A stretch of DNA of 64,000 nucleotides from Collinsella aerofaciens (GTDB lineage Bacteria > Actinomycetota > Coriobacteriia > Coriobacteriales > Coriobacteriaceae): assembly GCA_008668235.1 (NCBI GenBank), contig RQCP01000003.1:1-64000 (forward strand). Direction: 5' to 3'. The notes beneath the pieces are model-generated. The model was not told where the DNA came from. It saw nothing but the letters and a program-made list of their open reading frames with translations, and did not search any database. Shown piece by piece: positions 51,517-63,218 of the stretch (positions within the stretch are counted from its first letter, which is position 1; each line of letters opens with the position of its first letter). The translations under genes were made by a program, and so were the position numbers.

Positions 51517-52713
51517 ATGGCTCAAACAAAGCAAGGTGGTATCGCACTCAGGCAGTGGCTCCCGCTCATCGGACTCACCTGCTGCGCCTTCGTGTTCAAC
51601 ACGTCGGAGTTTATGCCCATCGGTCTTTTGACTGACATCGCCGCGTCGTTCTCGCTCACCGAGTCCCAAGCCGGCATCATGATCTCGGTCTATGCCTGGG
51701 GCGTCATGCTGCTGTCGCTGCCGCTCATGGTGTTCGCTTCGCGCTTTGAGTTCAAGCGGATGTTGCTGGGCGTGCTGGCCGTGTTTTCGCTGGGCCAGTT
51801 TCTGTCCGCTGTGGCGCCGACTTATCCCGTCCTGGTCTGTGCGCGCCTGGTGGTCGCTTGCGCACATGCCGTGTTCTGGTCGGTCGCTTCGATTATGGCC
51901 TCGCGCCTGGTCGACACTCGCCACGGGGCGCTCGCCATCAGCATGATCGCTACGGGCTCGTCAATCGCGCAGATCTTTGGTCTGCCCCTCGGTCGCGCTA
52001 TTGGCTTGGCCGTGGGCTGGCGCATGACGTTTGCCGTGGTCGGGGTCCTCTCGGCCATCGCGGTCGTCTACCAGGCGACCGTGTTCCCGGCCATGCCGGC
52101 GGGCGAGCGCTTTACCGTCAAACAGTTGCCCGAGCTGCTCAAGAACCCGCTCCTGATCGCGCTCTACGCGGTCACGGTTTTTATGGCGACCGGCTACTAC
52201 GCGGGTTACAGCTATATCGAGCCCTTCCTGGCACAGGTCGCGCACGTCGACGCGGGCGCCATCACCATGACGCTGACGGCGTTTGGCTGCTCTGGTCTGC
52301 TCGGAAGCTGGCTGTTTGGCCGCCTGTTCGATGGGCATCGCTTCCCGTTCTTGGCTATTACGCTCTCCGGCGTGCCGGCGGCCCTGCTGCTCATGGGTCC
52401 GGCCGCATCGTCGCTCGCGGCAGTGCTTGCCGTCTGCGCACTGTGGGGCTGCTGCGCCACGGCCTTTAACGTGGCGTTCCAGGCCGAGCTCATCAAGAAC
52501 ACGCCGGCGGATTCGTCGGCTGTCGCCATGTCGATCTTCTCGGGCCTGTTCAATCTCGGTATTGGCACGGGCACCGCGATCGGCGGCGCCGTGGTTTCGG
52601 GTCCCGGTATCGCCTGGATCGGCTGCGCAGGTGGCGCAATCGCCGTCGTGGGCGTCATCCTCGCCATCACGGTGATGTTCCCGGCCATCCGTCGCGCCAA
52701 GCCCGTCGCCTAA
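51517..52713 (+). CDS. MFS transporter, sugar-efflux (SotB-like)
   Basis: This 398-residue transporter has 12 predicted transmembrane helices. The N-terminal segment FVFNTSEFMPIGLLTDIAASF followed by QAGIMISVYAWGVMLLSLPLM closely follows SotB/YdeA proteins, which export arabinose, IPTG and related sugars. Between helices 2 and 3 the MFS loop is reduced (ASRFEFKRML). Drug export cannot be excluded. The RBS is gagagg. A family B palindrome follows the stop codon after 15 bases. Confidence 0.85.
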   Translation: MAQTKQGGIALRQWLPLIGLTCCAFVFNTSEFMPIGLLTDIAASFSLTESQAGIMISVYAWGVMLLSLPLMVFASRFEFKRMLLGVLAVFSLGQFLSAVAPTYPVLVCARLVVACAHAVFWSVASIMASRLVDTRHGALAISMIATGSSIAQIFGLPLGRAIGLAVGWRMTFAVVGVLSAIAVVYQATVFPAMPAGERFTVKQLPELLKNPLLIALYAVTVFMATGYYAGYSYIEPFLAQVAHVDAGAITMTLTAFGCSGLLGSWLFGRLFDGHRFPFLAITLSGVPAALLLMGPAASSLAAVLAVCALWGCCATAFNVAFQAELIKNTPADSSAVAMSIFSGLFNLGIGTGTAIGGAVVSGPGIAWIGCAGGAIAVVGVILAITVMFPAIRRAKPVA

Positions 52714-52728
52714 TCACGTTCCCTCATC

Positions 52729-52795
52729 AGTTGCGGTGGAATAGTTCTTGTTTAAGGCCTCTGAAGACCCAAGCAGGAACTATTCCACCGCAACT
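52729..52795. repeat. Family B palindromic repeat, copy 3
   Basis: agttgcggtggaatagttc (52729-52747) and its exact inverse (52777-52795) form a perfect 19-bp stem with a 29-base loop. The element ends about 70 bases before the GH13 gene. Confidence 0.9.
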
Positions 52796-52867
52796 TATTT
52801 TGGGGAAGAGGATACAAGCTGGGCATACAATGGGTGGCGTTGCGTGAAGGATTTCTGGGAGGCTGTT

Positions 52868-54244
52868 ATGTGGGCATACGAGACGACGTTCTATCAGATC
52901 TATCCGCTGGGCTTTTGCGGAGCTCCGCACGAGAATGCCGCGCCCGTTGCCGAGGACGAGCTCGCCCAGGTTGCCAACGCCGCGCCCAATCCCGACGCTC
53001 CCATCATGAAGATCGCCCAATGGGCCGACTACCTGCAGGAACTCGGCGTTGGCGCCGTGCTCATCAACCCGCCGCTCGAGTCCGATAGCCACGGCTACGA
53101 CACGCGCAGCCTGCGCCATATTGACCGCCGCCTGGGTAGGGATGCCGACTTTGCCGCCGTGTGTGAGACGCTGCATGCCCACGGCATCCGTGTGGTGCTC
53201 GATGCCGTCTTCAACCACGTCGGTCGCGGCTTTTGGGCCTTCCGTGATGTGCAGGAGCGCAAGTGGGATTCGCCGTACAAGGACTGGTTCCACATCAGCT
53301 TCGACGGTGACTCGTGCTACGGCGACGGCTTTTGGTACGAGGGCTGGGAGGGCCATTTTGAGCTTGTGAAGCTCAACCTGCAAAACCCCGCTGTGGTTGA
53401 TTACCTGCTTGAGTCCGTGCGTCACTGGGCCGAGGTCTTTGGCATCGACGGCCTGCGCCTGGACGTCGCCTATATGCTCGACCGCGACTTCATGCGCTGC
53501 CTGCACGCCTTTACCCGTGAGCTCAAGTCCGACTTTGTGCTGATTGGTGAGACGCTCCACGGCGACTACAACCAGATCGTCAACGACGAGATGCTCGACT
53601 CCTGCACCAACTACGAGTGCTACAAGGGCCTGTACTCCAGCTTTAACTCGGTCAACATGTTCGAGATCGCCCACTCGTTGCACCGTCAGTTTGGCGGCGA
53701 CCCGTGGTGCATCTACCGCGGCAAACACCTGCTGTCTTTTGTCGACAACCACGATGTGCCGCGCCTGGCGAGCATCCTGACGGACAAGTCCTGCCTGCGC
53801 CCCGCCTATGGCATGCTGTTTGGCATGCCGGGCATTCCGTGCGTCTACTATGGCAGCGAGTGGGGGATTCCTGGCGAAAAGGGCGGCTCCGATGGCGACT
53901 GGGCGCTGCGACCTGCGCTCGATGAGCCTGCGCCCAACGAGCTGACGGCCTTCATCAAGCAGCTCGCGCACCTGCGCTCGGCTGACGACGCGGCGACCCG
54001 TGCTCTCAACTACGGTGCCTATCGCAACGTGGTGATCCAGAACAAGCAGCTGCTGTTCGAGCGCGCCTGTGACGGCGCGACGGTGCTCGTGGCGGTGAAC
54101 GCCGTGGGCGAGCCTTACACCTTTGGCGCCGGCGAGCTCAACGGCTCCTTTGTCGATCTGCTTGCCGACGACGCGCTCGCGGTCGAGCTGACGGGCACCC
54201 TCGAGCTTGCGCCCTACGAGGTGCGCTATCTGTTGAGGGCCTAG
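52868..54244 (+). CDS. Alpha-amylase family glycosyl hydrolase, GH13 (intracellular)
   Basis: This 458-residue enzyme has the four conserved GH13 regions: DAVFNHVGRG, GLRLDVAYM (nucleophile Asp199), LIGETLHG (acid/base Glu228) and FVDNHDVPR (Asp296). It lacks a signal peptide, so it acts on cytosolic maltodextrins or similar oligosaccharides; the exact bond and product are not clear. A short beta domain ends the protein. ATG 52868 follows gggagg; a longer frame starting at 52748 would run through the family B palindrome and is rejected. Confidence 0.9.
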   Translation: MWAYETTFYQIYPLGFCGAPHENAAPVAEDELAQVANAAPNPDAPIMKIAQWADYLQELGVGAVLINPPLESDSHGYDTRSLRHIDRRLGRDADFAAVCETLHAHGIRVVLDAVFNHVGRGFWAFRDVQERKWDSPYKDWFHISFDGDSCYGDGFWYEGWEGHFELVKLNLQNPAVVDYLLESVRHWAEVFGIDGLRLDVAYMLDRDFMRCLHAFTRELKSDFVLIGETLHGDYNQIVNDEMLDSCTNYECYKGLYSSFNSVNMFEIAHSLHRQFGGDPWCIYRGKHLLSFVDNHDVPRLASILTDKSCLRPAYGMLFGMPGIPCVYYGSEWGIPGEKGGSDGDWALRPALDEPAPNELTAFIKQLAHLRSADDAATRALNYGAYRNVVIQNKQLLFERACDGATVLVAVNAVGEPYTFGAGELNGSFVDLLADDALAVELTGTLELAPYEVRYLLRA

Positions 54245-54247
54245 ATC

Positions 54248-54811
54248 ATGGCGGCGTCCGACGAGGGCTATCAACATATTGAGCATGGGTTTGAGCCCGT
54301 GTTCGACCAGCACTCGCGCGTTTTGGTGCTCGGGTCGTTTCCCTCGGTGCTTTCGCGCGCCAATGCCTTCTACTATGGCAATCCGCAGAATCGCTTTTGG
54401 CGCGTGATGGCCGCGTGCCTCGGTGTGCCTGTGCCGCCCAACGAGGGCGATCCTTTGGCAAGCGGTGAGCACGCGGCGCTCGATGCCTCCATTGCCGTCA
54501 AGCGATCTATGCTGCTTAACGGCGGCGTAGCCCTATGGGATGTGATTGAGAGCTGCGACATTAAGGGCTCGAGTGACGCGAGCATTCGCAACGTTGTGCC
54601 GGCACATATCGAGCGCATTACCGGCGCAGCTCCCATTGGGCAGGTGATATGCAACGGAGGTACAGCTGGCCGGCTCTACAGGCGCTATCTACAAGAACGC
54701 ACCGGGCTGCCCGCCATCGTCCTGCCCTCGACAAGTCCCGCCAATGCGGCGTGGCGTCTGCAACGTCTTGTCGAGCGCTGGCGCGAGGCCGTTGACTGGG
54801 CCGCCCTGTAA
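54248..54811 (+). CDS. DNA-deoxyinosine/uracil glycosylase (UDG superfamily, family 6-like)
   Basis: This 187-residue protein removes deaminated bases from DNA. Its best landmark is VLVLGSFPSVLSRANAFYYG followed by NPQNRFWRVM, the active-site segment of hypoxanthine-DNA glycosylases (Asn for catalysis), and LPSTSPANAAW near the C-terminus, which matches the minor-groove loop. The start ATG lies 3 bases after the GH13 stop, so the two are co-transcribed. Specificity for hypoxanthine over uracil is inferred. Confidence 0.85.
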   Translation: MAASDEGYQHIEHGFEPVFDQHSRVLVLGSFPSVLSRANAFYYGNPQNRFWRVMAACLGVPVPPNEGDPLASGEHAALDASIAVKRSMLLNGGVALWDVIESCDIKGSSDASIRNVVPAHIERITGAAPIGQVICNGGTAGRLYRRYLQERTGLPAIVLPSTSPANAAWRLQRLVERWREAVDWAAL

Positions 54812-54812
54812 T

Positions 54813-55472
54813 TTAGATATCTGATTGGGCGCGGGTGCCGAGGCGTTTCATGATGACATGCCATATCGGTGCGGGCACGGTGGGCTTGACGCGCACCATG
54901 CCGTCGGCATCGACACTACCGGCATTGCCACCGCCAAGCAGCTGCGCATGCTCGATGGAGCAGCCCATGCGCACAGCGCCTACAAGCTTATCCATCGCTT
55001 CCGAAAATGGTCGGCGCAAGACGCCCATGCGTGGGGAATGGCGAAGCGCTGCGATGCCGCTGCCGGCACAGATGACAATGCCGTCGCACCATGGCAGGTC
55101 ACGTAGAATGCATGCCCGGTGCAGGCGGTCGAGGACTTCGTCCGCCTGCTTGTTGTTTTTGGACGCGGCCTGGACGACGACATAGATGCGTGTCTCTGTA
55201 TTCCCAAGGCGATCGAGTATCTGCTCGACAGCGATCATCGCTTCATCGTCAAATGCATCATCAACAGCGAGCACCATGCCATCGACTGCACCGGTGTCAT
55301 TTGCCTTCAAGTCGACTGGGCGGGGGAGCGCGGTGCCAGAAAGCTGGGCATAGGCGGCGATGGCATCCTGCAGGTCCCAGAGCAAAAACTCAAGATCGGC
55401 GCTCTCGGGAATACTGACAAACGCGATGTTATGCAGCGTTTTTGGTATATCGTCGCGTGTGGTCGTCTCCAT
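54813..55472 (-). CDS. Conserved protein of unknown function
   Basis: This 219-residue soluble protein is not recognised. Several hydrophobic beta-strand-like stretches (GMVLAVDD, RIYVVVQAAS, DGIVICAGSGI) alternate with helices, suggesting a Rossmann- or flavodoxin-like fold. A central CILRDLPWCDG and a C-terminal GVLRRPFSEAMDKLVGAV are notable. It ends one base after the DNA glycosylase gene, which is convergent. ATG 55472 follows aaaggagg, a strong site, so it is a real gene. Confidence 0.65.
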   Translation of the reverse strand: METTTRDDIPKTLHNIAFVSIPESADLEFLLWDLQDAIAAYAQLSGTALPRPVDLKANDTGAVDGMVLAVDDAFDDEAMIAVEQILDRLGNTETRIYVVVQAASKNNKQADEVLDRLHRACILRDLPWCDGIVICAGSGIAALRHSPRMGVLRRPFSEAMDKLVGAVRMGCSIEHAQLLGGGNAGSVDADGMVRVKPTVPAPIWHVIMKRLGTRAQSDI

Positions 55473-55565
55473 GCCGCCTCCTTTCCGGTTGGTTTCCGTT
55501 TAGGTTACACCGTCTGGCGGCGTCTCGCCGCGCTATCCTAGTGCAACCCTTACGAAAGGAACGCC

Positions 55566-56702
55566 ATGCGTCTGCCCATGAATACCTCGCTTGCCACGCT
55601 CAAGCCCTCCGGCATCCGTCGGATCAATGCGCTCGCCGCCCAGCATCCGGGGTGCATCGCGCTTGCGCTTGGCGAGCCTGATTTTCCCACGCCCGATGTG
55701 ATTAGCGCCGAGGTGACCGCCGCGCTGGGCCGCGGCGACACGCACTATCCGCCCAACAACGGTCGCCCCGCCCTGCGCGAGGCGCTGTCTGCCTACATGG
55801 GGGACGCGGGCCTTACGTTTTCGGCCGACGAGGTCATCCTGACCGACGGCGCGACCGAGGCCCTGTCGGCAACATTTATGGCTATGCTCAACCCCGGCGA
55901 CGAGGTCATTATCCCCACGCCGGCCTTTGGCCTGTACGAGAGCATCGTCGTGGCCAATCATGCCAAAGCGGTCTTTTTGGATACAGAGCCTGCACGATTC
56001 CAGATTGACGAAGACGCACTTCGTGATTGCGTGACACCGGCGACTAAGGTCATCGTCATCTGCTCGCCCAACAATCCCACGGGTTGCATCCTCGACGCGG
56101 CGTCGCTCGACGCCGTGGCGCGCGTGGCAGACCAGACGGGCATCTACGTAATCTGCGACGACGTATATAACCGCCTGGTCTACGTGGACGGCTACGAGCG
56201 ATTTGCCCAGCGTCACCCGGAGCTTCGCGATCAGACGGTAGTTATCGAGAGCTTCTCCAAGCCCTGGGCCATGACCGGCTGGCGCTTAGGTTGGCTCGCA
56301 GCCGCAGCCCCCGTCATCGCCGAGATCGCAAAAGCTCACCAATACCTAGTATCGAGCGCCGTCTCCTTCGAGATGGACGCCGCAGCCCGAGCCCTGACCG
56401 TCGACCCAGCCCCCATGCTCAAAGTCTACCGAGCCCGCCGCGAACGCGTGCTCGCAGCCTTAAGCGCCATGGGCCTCGACGTAGTGGAACCGGCGGGCGC
56501 CTTCTACGCTTTCCCGAGCATCAAACAATTCGGCCTAACAAGCGAAGACTTCTGCATCAAAGTCATCAAAGAAGCCAATGTAGCCCTAGTTCCCGGAGAC
56601 TGCTTCGGAACCGAAGGCCACATCCGCTTAAGCTACTGCGTTTCCGACCAAGATCTGGACGAAGGCCTAAATCGCCTGTCCACCTTCATTTCGACCTTAT
56701 AG
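55566..56702 (+). CDS. Pyridoxal phosphate-dependent aminotransferase (class I/II)
   Basis: This 378-residue enzyme has the fold-type I signature of aspartate-type aminotransferases: ALGEPDFPTPD, HYPPNNGRPALREA, ICSPNNPTGCILD and the PLP-Lys in ESFSKPWAMTGWRLGW. It could act on aspartate, alanine or an aromatic amino acid. The last third of the gene (about 56290-56702) uses far more A-ending codons (AAA, GAA, CTA, CGA, CCA) than the first two thirds or the neighbours, hinting at a recombination junction. ATG 55566 follows gaaagga. Confidence 0.9.
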   Translation: MRLPMNTSLATLKPSGIRRINALAAQHPGCIALALGEPDFPTPDVISAEVTAALGRGDTHYPPNNGRPALREALSAYMGDAGLTFSADEVILTDGATEALSATFMAMLNPGDEVIIPTPAFGLYESIVVANHAKAVFLDTEPARFQIDEDALRDCVTPATKVIVICSPNNPTGCILDAASLDAVARVADQTGIYVICDDVYNRLVYVDGYERFAQRHPELRDQTVVIESFSKPWAMTGWRLGWLAAAAPVIAEIAKAHQYLVSSAVSFEMDAAARALTVDPAPMLKVYRARRERVLAALSAMGLDVVEPAGAFYAFPSIKQFGLTSEDFCIKVIKEANVALVPGDCFGTEGHIRLSYCVSDQDLDEGLNRLSTFISTL

Positions 56703-56752
56703 CCCAGCGGGACGCAACACATCAGCCCACCGACTCAAGCACTATGAGTGGG

Positions 56753-56975
56753 GGCGTCAGCCAACGAAAACCCGGGCTGCCCCAAAGTCACCGCAGGCCG
56801 CGCCGCCGAAGGCCGGGCGCAAGGTTTTCGTAGATTCCGCACGAGCCGAAGGCCACTTAATGTGGCCTTCGTGCGAGCCCAGGACTTGACCGAGCGAAAA
56901 CCTTGCGCCCGGCCTTCGGCGGAGCGTGCCGGATGGTGGAATTGTGTGCAGCCCGGTTTTCCGTTGACCGACGCC
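56753..56975. repeat. 223-bp nested inverted repeat upstream of rplJ
   Basis: The outer arms (56753-56780 and 56948-56975) match at about 24 of 28 positions. The inner arms (56803-56830 and 56895-56922) are a perfect 28-bp inverted repeat. An apical hairpin pairs cgaaggccac (56847-56856) with gtggccttcg (56862-56871). The right arm holds the -35 of the probable rplJ promoter. The element may be a mobile foldback (MITE-like) insertion. No gene is present. Confidence 0.8.
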
Positions 56976-56994
56976 GGGGTCCCCGCCATAATAC
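56964..56994 (+). promoter_or_regulatory. Probable promoter of rplJ-rplL
   Basis: -35 ttgacc (56964-56969) and -10 ataata or taatac (56988-56994), 18-19 bases apart. The -35 lies inside the right arm of the 223-bp inverted repeat. Confidence 0.55.
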
Positions 56995-57007
56995 TTTCGG
57001 TTCACGC

Positions 57008-57095
57008 ACGAATCCGCTGCCAGAGACAGCCGGTGCAAACGGGCATCGCCCGCGAGCTTAATGGGATATCCCGCCAGCCGAGGTGGTCGAGTAGA
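57008..57095 (+). ncRNA. Ribosomal protein L10 leader
   Basis: The leader contains ccagagacagccggt, gcccgcgagcttaatggg and ccgccagccgaggtgg in order, the conserved parts of the L10(L12)4-binding leader. L10 binding here represses rplJ-rplL. It is followed by an attenuator at 57107. Confidence 0.85.
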
Positions 57096-57106
57096 TATGT
57101 CTTCTC

Positions 57107-57143
57107 GCCCCCGTCGCTCATGCAGCGCGGGGGCTTTCTTTTT
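57107..57143 (+). terminator. Attenuator in the rplJ leader
   Basis: gcccccg (57107-57113) pairs with cgggggc (57128-57134), followed by tttcttttt, between the L10 leader and rplJ. Confidence 0.82.
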
Positions 57144-57208
57144 GGACATGCCCCCGTCACGTCCTTGTGGCGGACCGTGCCCGGAAAGAATTCGAGGAGG
57201 TGTAATTC

Positions 57209-57730
57209 ATGCCCCAGCAGTACAAAATCGACAAGGTTGCAGAGATCGAGTCCCGTATCGCCGAGAACGCCGGTCTGTTCGTCGTCAACTACAACGGTCT
57301 GACGGTTAAGCAGGCTCAGGAGCTGCGTCATCAGCTTCGCGAGTGCGGCGCCGAGATGAAGGTCTACAAGAACAACCTGGTCAAGATCGCTCTCAAGAAC
57401 CAGGAGCAGCCCGAGCTCGACGAGATCCTCGCCGGCCCCGTCGCTTATGTGTTCTACGAGACCGAGCCGGTCGAGGCCGCTAAGACCCTTAAGGACTTCT
57501 CCGCTAAGTCCAAGGGCGTCCTTGAGATCAAGGGCGGTATCTCCGACGGCAAGGCCGTTTCCGCTGATGATGTTAAGGCTATCGCCGAGCTGCCCACCAA
57601 GGATCAGCTTCTCGGCCAGATCGCCGGTCTCATCTCCGGTTTCGCTCGCGACATCGCTGTCTGCGTCAACGGCGTTTCCTCTGGTCTCGCTCGTTCGATC
57701 CAGCAGGTCTCCGAGCAGAAGGCAGCCTAG
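57209..57730 (+). CDS. rplJ: 50S ribosomal protein L10
   Basis: This 173-residue stalk protein anchors L7/L12 dimers to the ribosome. The N-terminal rRNA-binding domain has VNYNGLTVKQAQELRHQLRE and MKVYKNNLVKIAL; the C-terminal helix that binds L7/L12 ends the protein. The ATG follows gaggaggtg. Autoregulation by L10 through the leader RNA is expected. It starts the rplJ-rplL operon, here separated from rplK-rplA. Confidence 0.96.
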   Translation: MPQQYKIDKVAEIESRIAENAGLFVVNYNGLTVKQAQELRHQLRECGAEMKVYKNNLVKIALKNQEQPELDEILAGPVAYVFYETEPVEAAKTLKDFSAKSKGVLEIKGGISDGKAVSADDVKAIAELPTKDQLLGQIAGLISGFARDIAVCVNGVSSGLARSIQQVSEQKAA

Positions 57731-57832
57731 TCGCTGTTTTCACCCGCGGCGGCAACGCCGCACCCCTGGCGCATTCGCGCCGTGTTTTAACTGATCTCCG
57801 TGCATCCGCACGGAAACCGAAAGGACTTAGAA

Positions 57833-58210
57833 ATGGCTAAGCTTACCACCGATGAGATCATCGATGCTCTTAAGGAAATGACCCTTCTCGAGGCTTCCGA
57901 GCTCGTCAAGGCTATCGAGGACACCTTCGGCGTTTCCGCCGCTGCTCCTGCCGCCGTTGTCGCCGCTCCCGCTGCTGGCGCTGCTGAGGCCGAGGAGAAG
58001 ACCGAGTTTGACGTCGTGCTCGAGGGCTTCGGCGACAACAAGATCCAGGGCATCAAGGCCGTCCGTGAGCTCACCAACCTTGGCCTGAAGGAGGCCAAGG
58101 AGGTCGTCGAGGGCGCTCCCAAGGCTGTTCTCGAGGGTGCCAAGAAGGAGGACGCCGAGGCTGCCAAGGAGAAGCTCGAGGCTGCTGGCGCTGCTGTCAC
58201 CCTCAAGTAA
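57833..58210 (+). CDS. rplL: 50S ribosomal protein L7/L12
   Basis: This 125-residue acidic stalk protein recruits translation GTPases. The N-terminal dimer domain begins AKLTTDEIIDALKEMTLLEAS, an Ala-rich hinge (AAAPAAVVAAPAAGAAEAEE) follows, and the C-terminal domain has KIQGIKAVRELTNLGLKEAK. ATG 57833 follows aaagga. The strong terminator after the gene means galU is transcribed separately. Confidence 0.97.
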   Translation: MAKLTTDEIIDALKEMTLLEASELVKAIEDTFGVSAAAPAAVVAAPAAGAAEAEEKTEFDVVLEGFGDNKIQGIKAVRELTNLGLKEAKEVVEGAPKAVLEGAKKEDAEAAKEKLEAAGAAVTLK

Positions 58211-58237
58211 TCAGGCTTTCTCGCCAGATTTCTTTGC

Positions 58238-58270
58238 AGACGGGGTTCGCATTGCGAGCCCCGTCTTTTT
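58238..58270 (+). terminator. rplL terminator
   Basis: agacggg (58238-58244) with gttcgc and gcgagc inside pairs with cccgtct (58259-58265), followed by a long T-run. Confidence 0.88.
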
Positions 58271-58524
58271 TTGTTTTGGCCCCTCATTCCCATTGCTCGG
58301 CATGCAGAACACCGCTGTCTTTGCCGTGCCAATCCCGTTACCGCTGGGGCGTAAAATTTCACCATTCGAGCAATAATTTGCGTTGACCTGCTGAAGAATT
58401 GCGTTTGCCTTACGGCGACGTATGTCTCCGGCGGTAAGATACTTCGGTATCGCAATTTGGTCTGCGGCCGCCGTGCCGCACGCATAGGGCGCATTCTGCG
58501 CCTGCGAAAGGATCCTTGAATAAC
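58271..58524. other. Intergenic region before galU
   Basis: No gene is visible. The region should contain the galU promoter; no clear box pair stands out, although ttgacc lies near 58384. Confidence 0.35.
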
Positions 58525-59433
58525 ATGAAGGCAATCATCCCCGCCGCCGGCCTTGGCACGCGTTTTCTGCCTGGCACTAAGTGCACGCCCAAAGAGATGC
58601 TGCCGGTGCTCGACAAGCCGGTCATTCAGTATGTCGTTGAGGAGGCGCTCGACCCCGAGGAGGTCGACGACGCCATCATCGTTACCTCTCCCGGTAAGCC
58701 CGAGCTGCTGAGCTACTTCCAGCCCGATCGCTCGCTCGAGAACCTGCTGCGCGAGCGCGGCAAGAACGCCTATGCCGATGCCGTCGCCCACGCTGGCGGT
58801 ATGCCGGTCGACTTCCGTTATCAGTACGAGCCCAAGGGCCTCGGCCATGCTATCCGCTCTGCTGCCGACGCCGTGGCAGGGGAGAACTTCCTGGTTCTTC
58901 TGGGCGACTACGTTGTGCCTAACCGCGACATCTGCGACAAGATGCTCGCCGTTTCCAAGGAGCACGGTGGCGCTTCGGTTATCGCCGTCGCTGCTTGCTC
59001 GCCCGAGGAAGTCAGCCGCTACGGCGTTATCGCCGGCGATCGCGTTGGCTCGCTCGAGGGCTTCGAGAATGCCGCTGACGACGAGCCCGGTGCCGTTTGG
59101 CGCATCGGCGGCCTGGTTGAGAAGCCCGCTCCCGAGGCGGCTCCGTCCAACCTGTACATCGTCGGTCGCTACCTGCTGAGCCCGCTGGTCATGGACCTGC
59201 TCGCTGATCAGCAGGCCGGCAAGGGCGGCGAGATTCAGCTTACCGACGCCATGGCCCGCTCGCTCGACCGCGAGGCCATGTACGCGGTCGTCATCGACCC
59301 GCTGTCGGGCTACGACACCGGCACTCCCTCTGGCTGGATGGCCACCAACGCTCTCATGGCTGCAAGCGATCCTCGCTTTGCAAGCGCCTTCTGGGACGCC
59401 ATCGACGAGCGCGGCGGCTTGATGCGCAAGTAA
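58525..59433 (+). CDS. galU: UTP-glucose-1-phosphate uridylyltransferase
   Basis: This 302-residue enzyme makes UDP-glucose for cell-envelope polysaccharides and galactose use. Signatures are KAIIPAAGLGTRFLPGTKCT, PKEMLPVLDKPVIQYVVEEA, and the later IGGLVEKP and GYDTGTPSGWM. ATG 58525 is preferred; TTG 58516 is a possible start closer to aaagga (58507-58512). It sits between rplL and rpoB, an unusual place, and has its own terminator. Confidence 0.94.
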   Translation: MKAIIPAAGLGTRFLPGTKCTPKEMLPVLDKPVIQYVVEEALDPEEVDDAIIVTSPGKPELLSYFQPDRSLENLLRERGKNAYADAVAHAGGMPVDFRYQYEPKGLGHAIRSAADAVAGENFLVLLGDYVVPNRDICDKMLAVSKEHGGASVIAVAACSPEEVSRYGVIAGDRVGSLEGFENAADDEPGAVWRIGGLVEKPAPEAAPSNLYIVGRYLLSPLVMDLLADQQAGKGGEIQLTDAMARSLDREAMYAVVIDPLSGYDTGTPSGWMATNALMAASDPRFASAFWDAIDERGGLMRK

Positions 59434-59453
59434 GCCTTCGGACATCGACATTT

Positions 59454-59487
59454 ACGGGCGCGGACCTCGGTTCGCGCCCGTTTTTTA
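59454..59487 (+). terminator. galU terminator
   Basis: acgggcgcg (59454-59462) pairs perfectly with cgcgcccgt (59473-59481), followed by six T. Confidence 0.88.
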
Positions 59488-59619
59488 TAAGAGCTGCGAT
59501 TGCCGGCTCTCTGTTCACAGAAAATATATGAACAGATGTTCGGTATACCACTATCTACCTGCGTGTTTTCTGTCGAAAAACTTTGCTACTCCAAAAACTC
59601 AATCGCGTCAAGGCTTTTC

Positions 59620-59647
59620 TTGCCCAACGGTCGCTACCTGATAAACT
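59620..59647 (+). promoter_or_regulatory. rpoB promoter candidate
   Basis: ttgccc (59620-59625) and taaact (59642-59647), 16 bases apart, lie about 75 bases upstream of rpoB. Further upstream ctgttca/tgaacag form a short inverted repeat. Confidence 0.5.
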
Positions 59648-59720
59648 ATTAGGTTGCGATAACTGGCGAAGCTATGCCTCGCCAACCCACCGAGCATTTC
59701 CGTGAAGGAGGAAAAACCTG

Positions 59721-63212
<3,492 letters not shown>

Positions 63213-63218
63213 TTGACT

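Noticed and set aside
56748..57302. Open frames on both strands across the region upstream of rplJ
   Set aside because: The frames mirror each other because of the 223-bp inverted repeat and run through the L10 leader.
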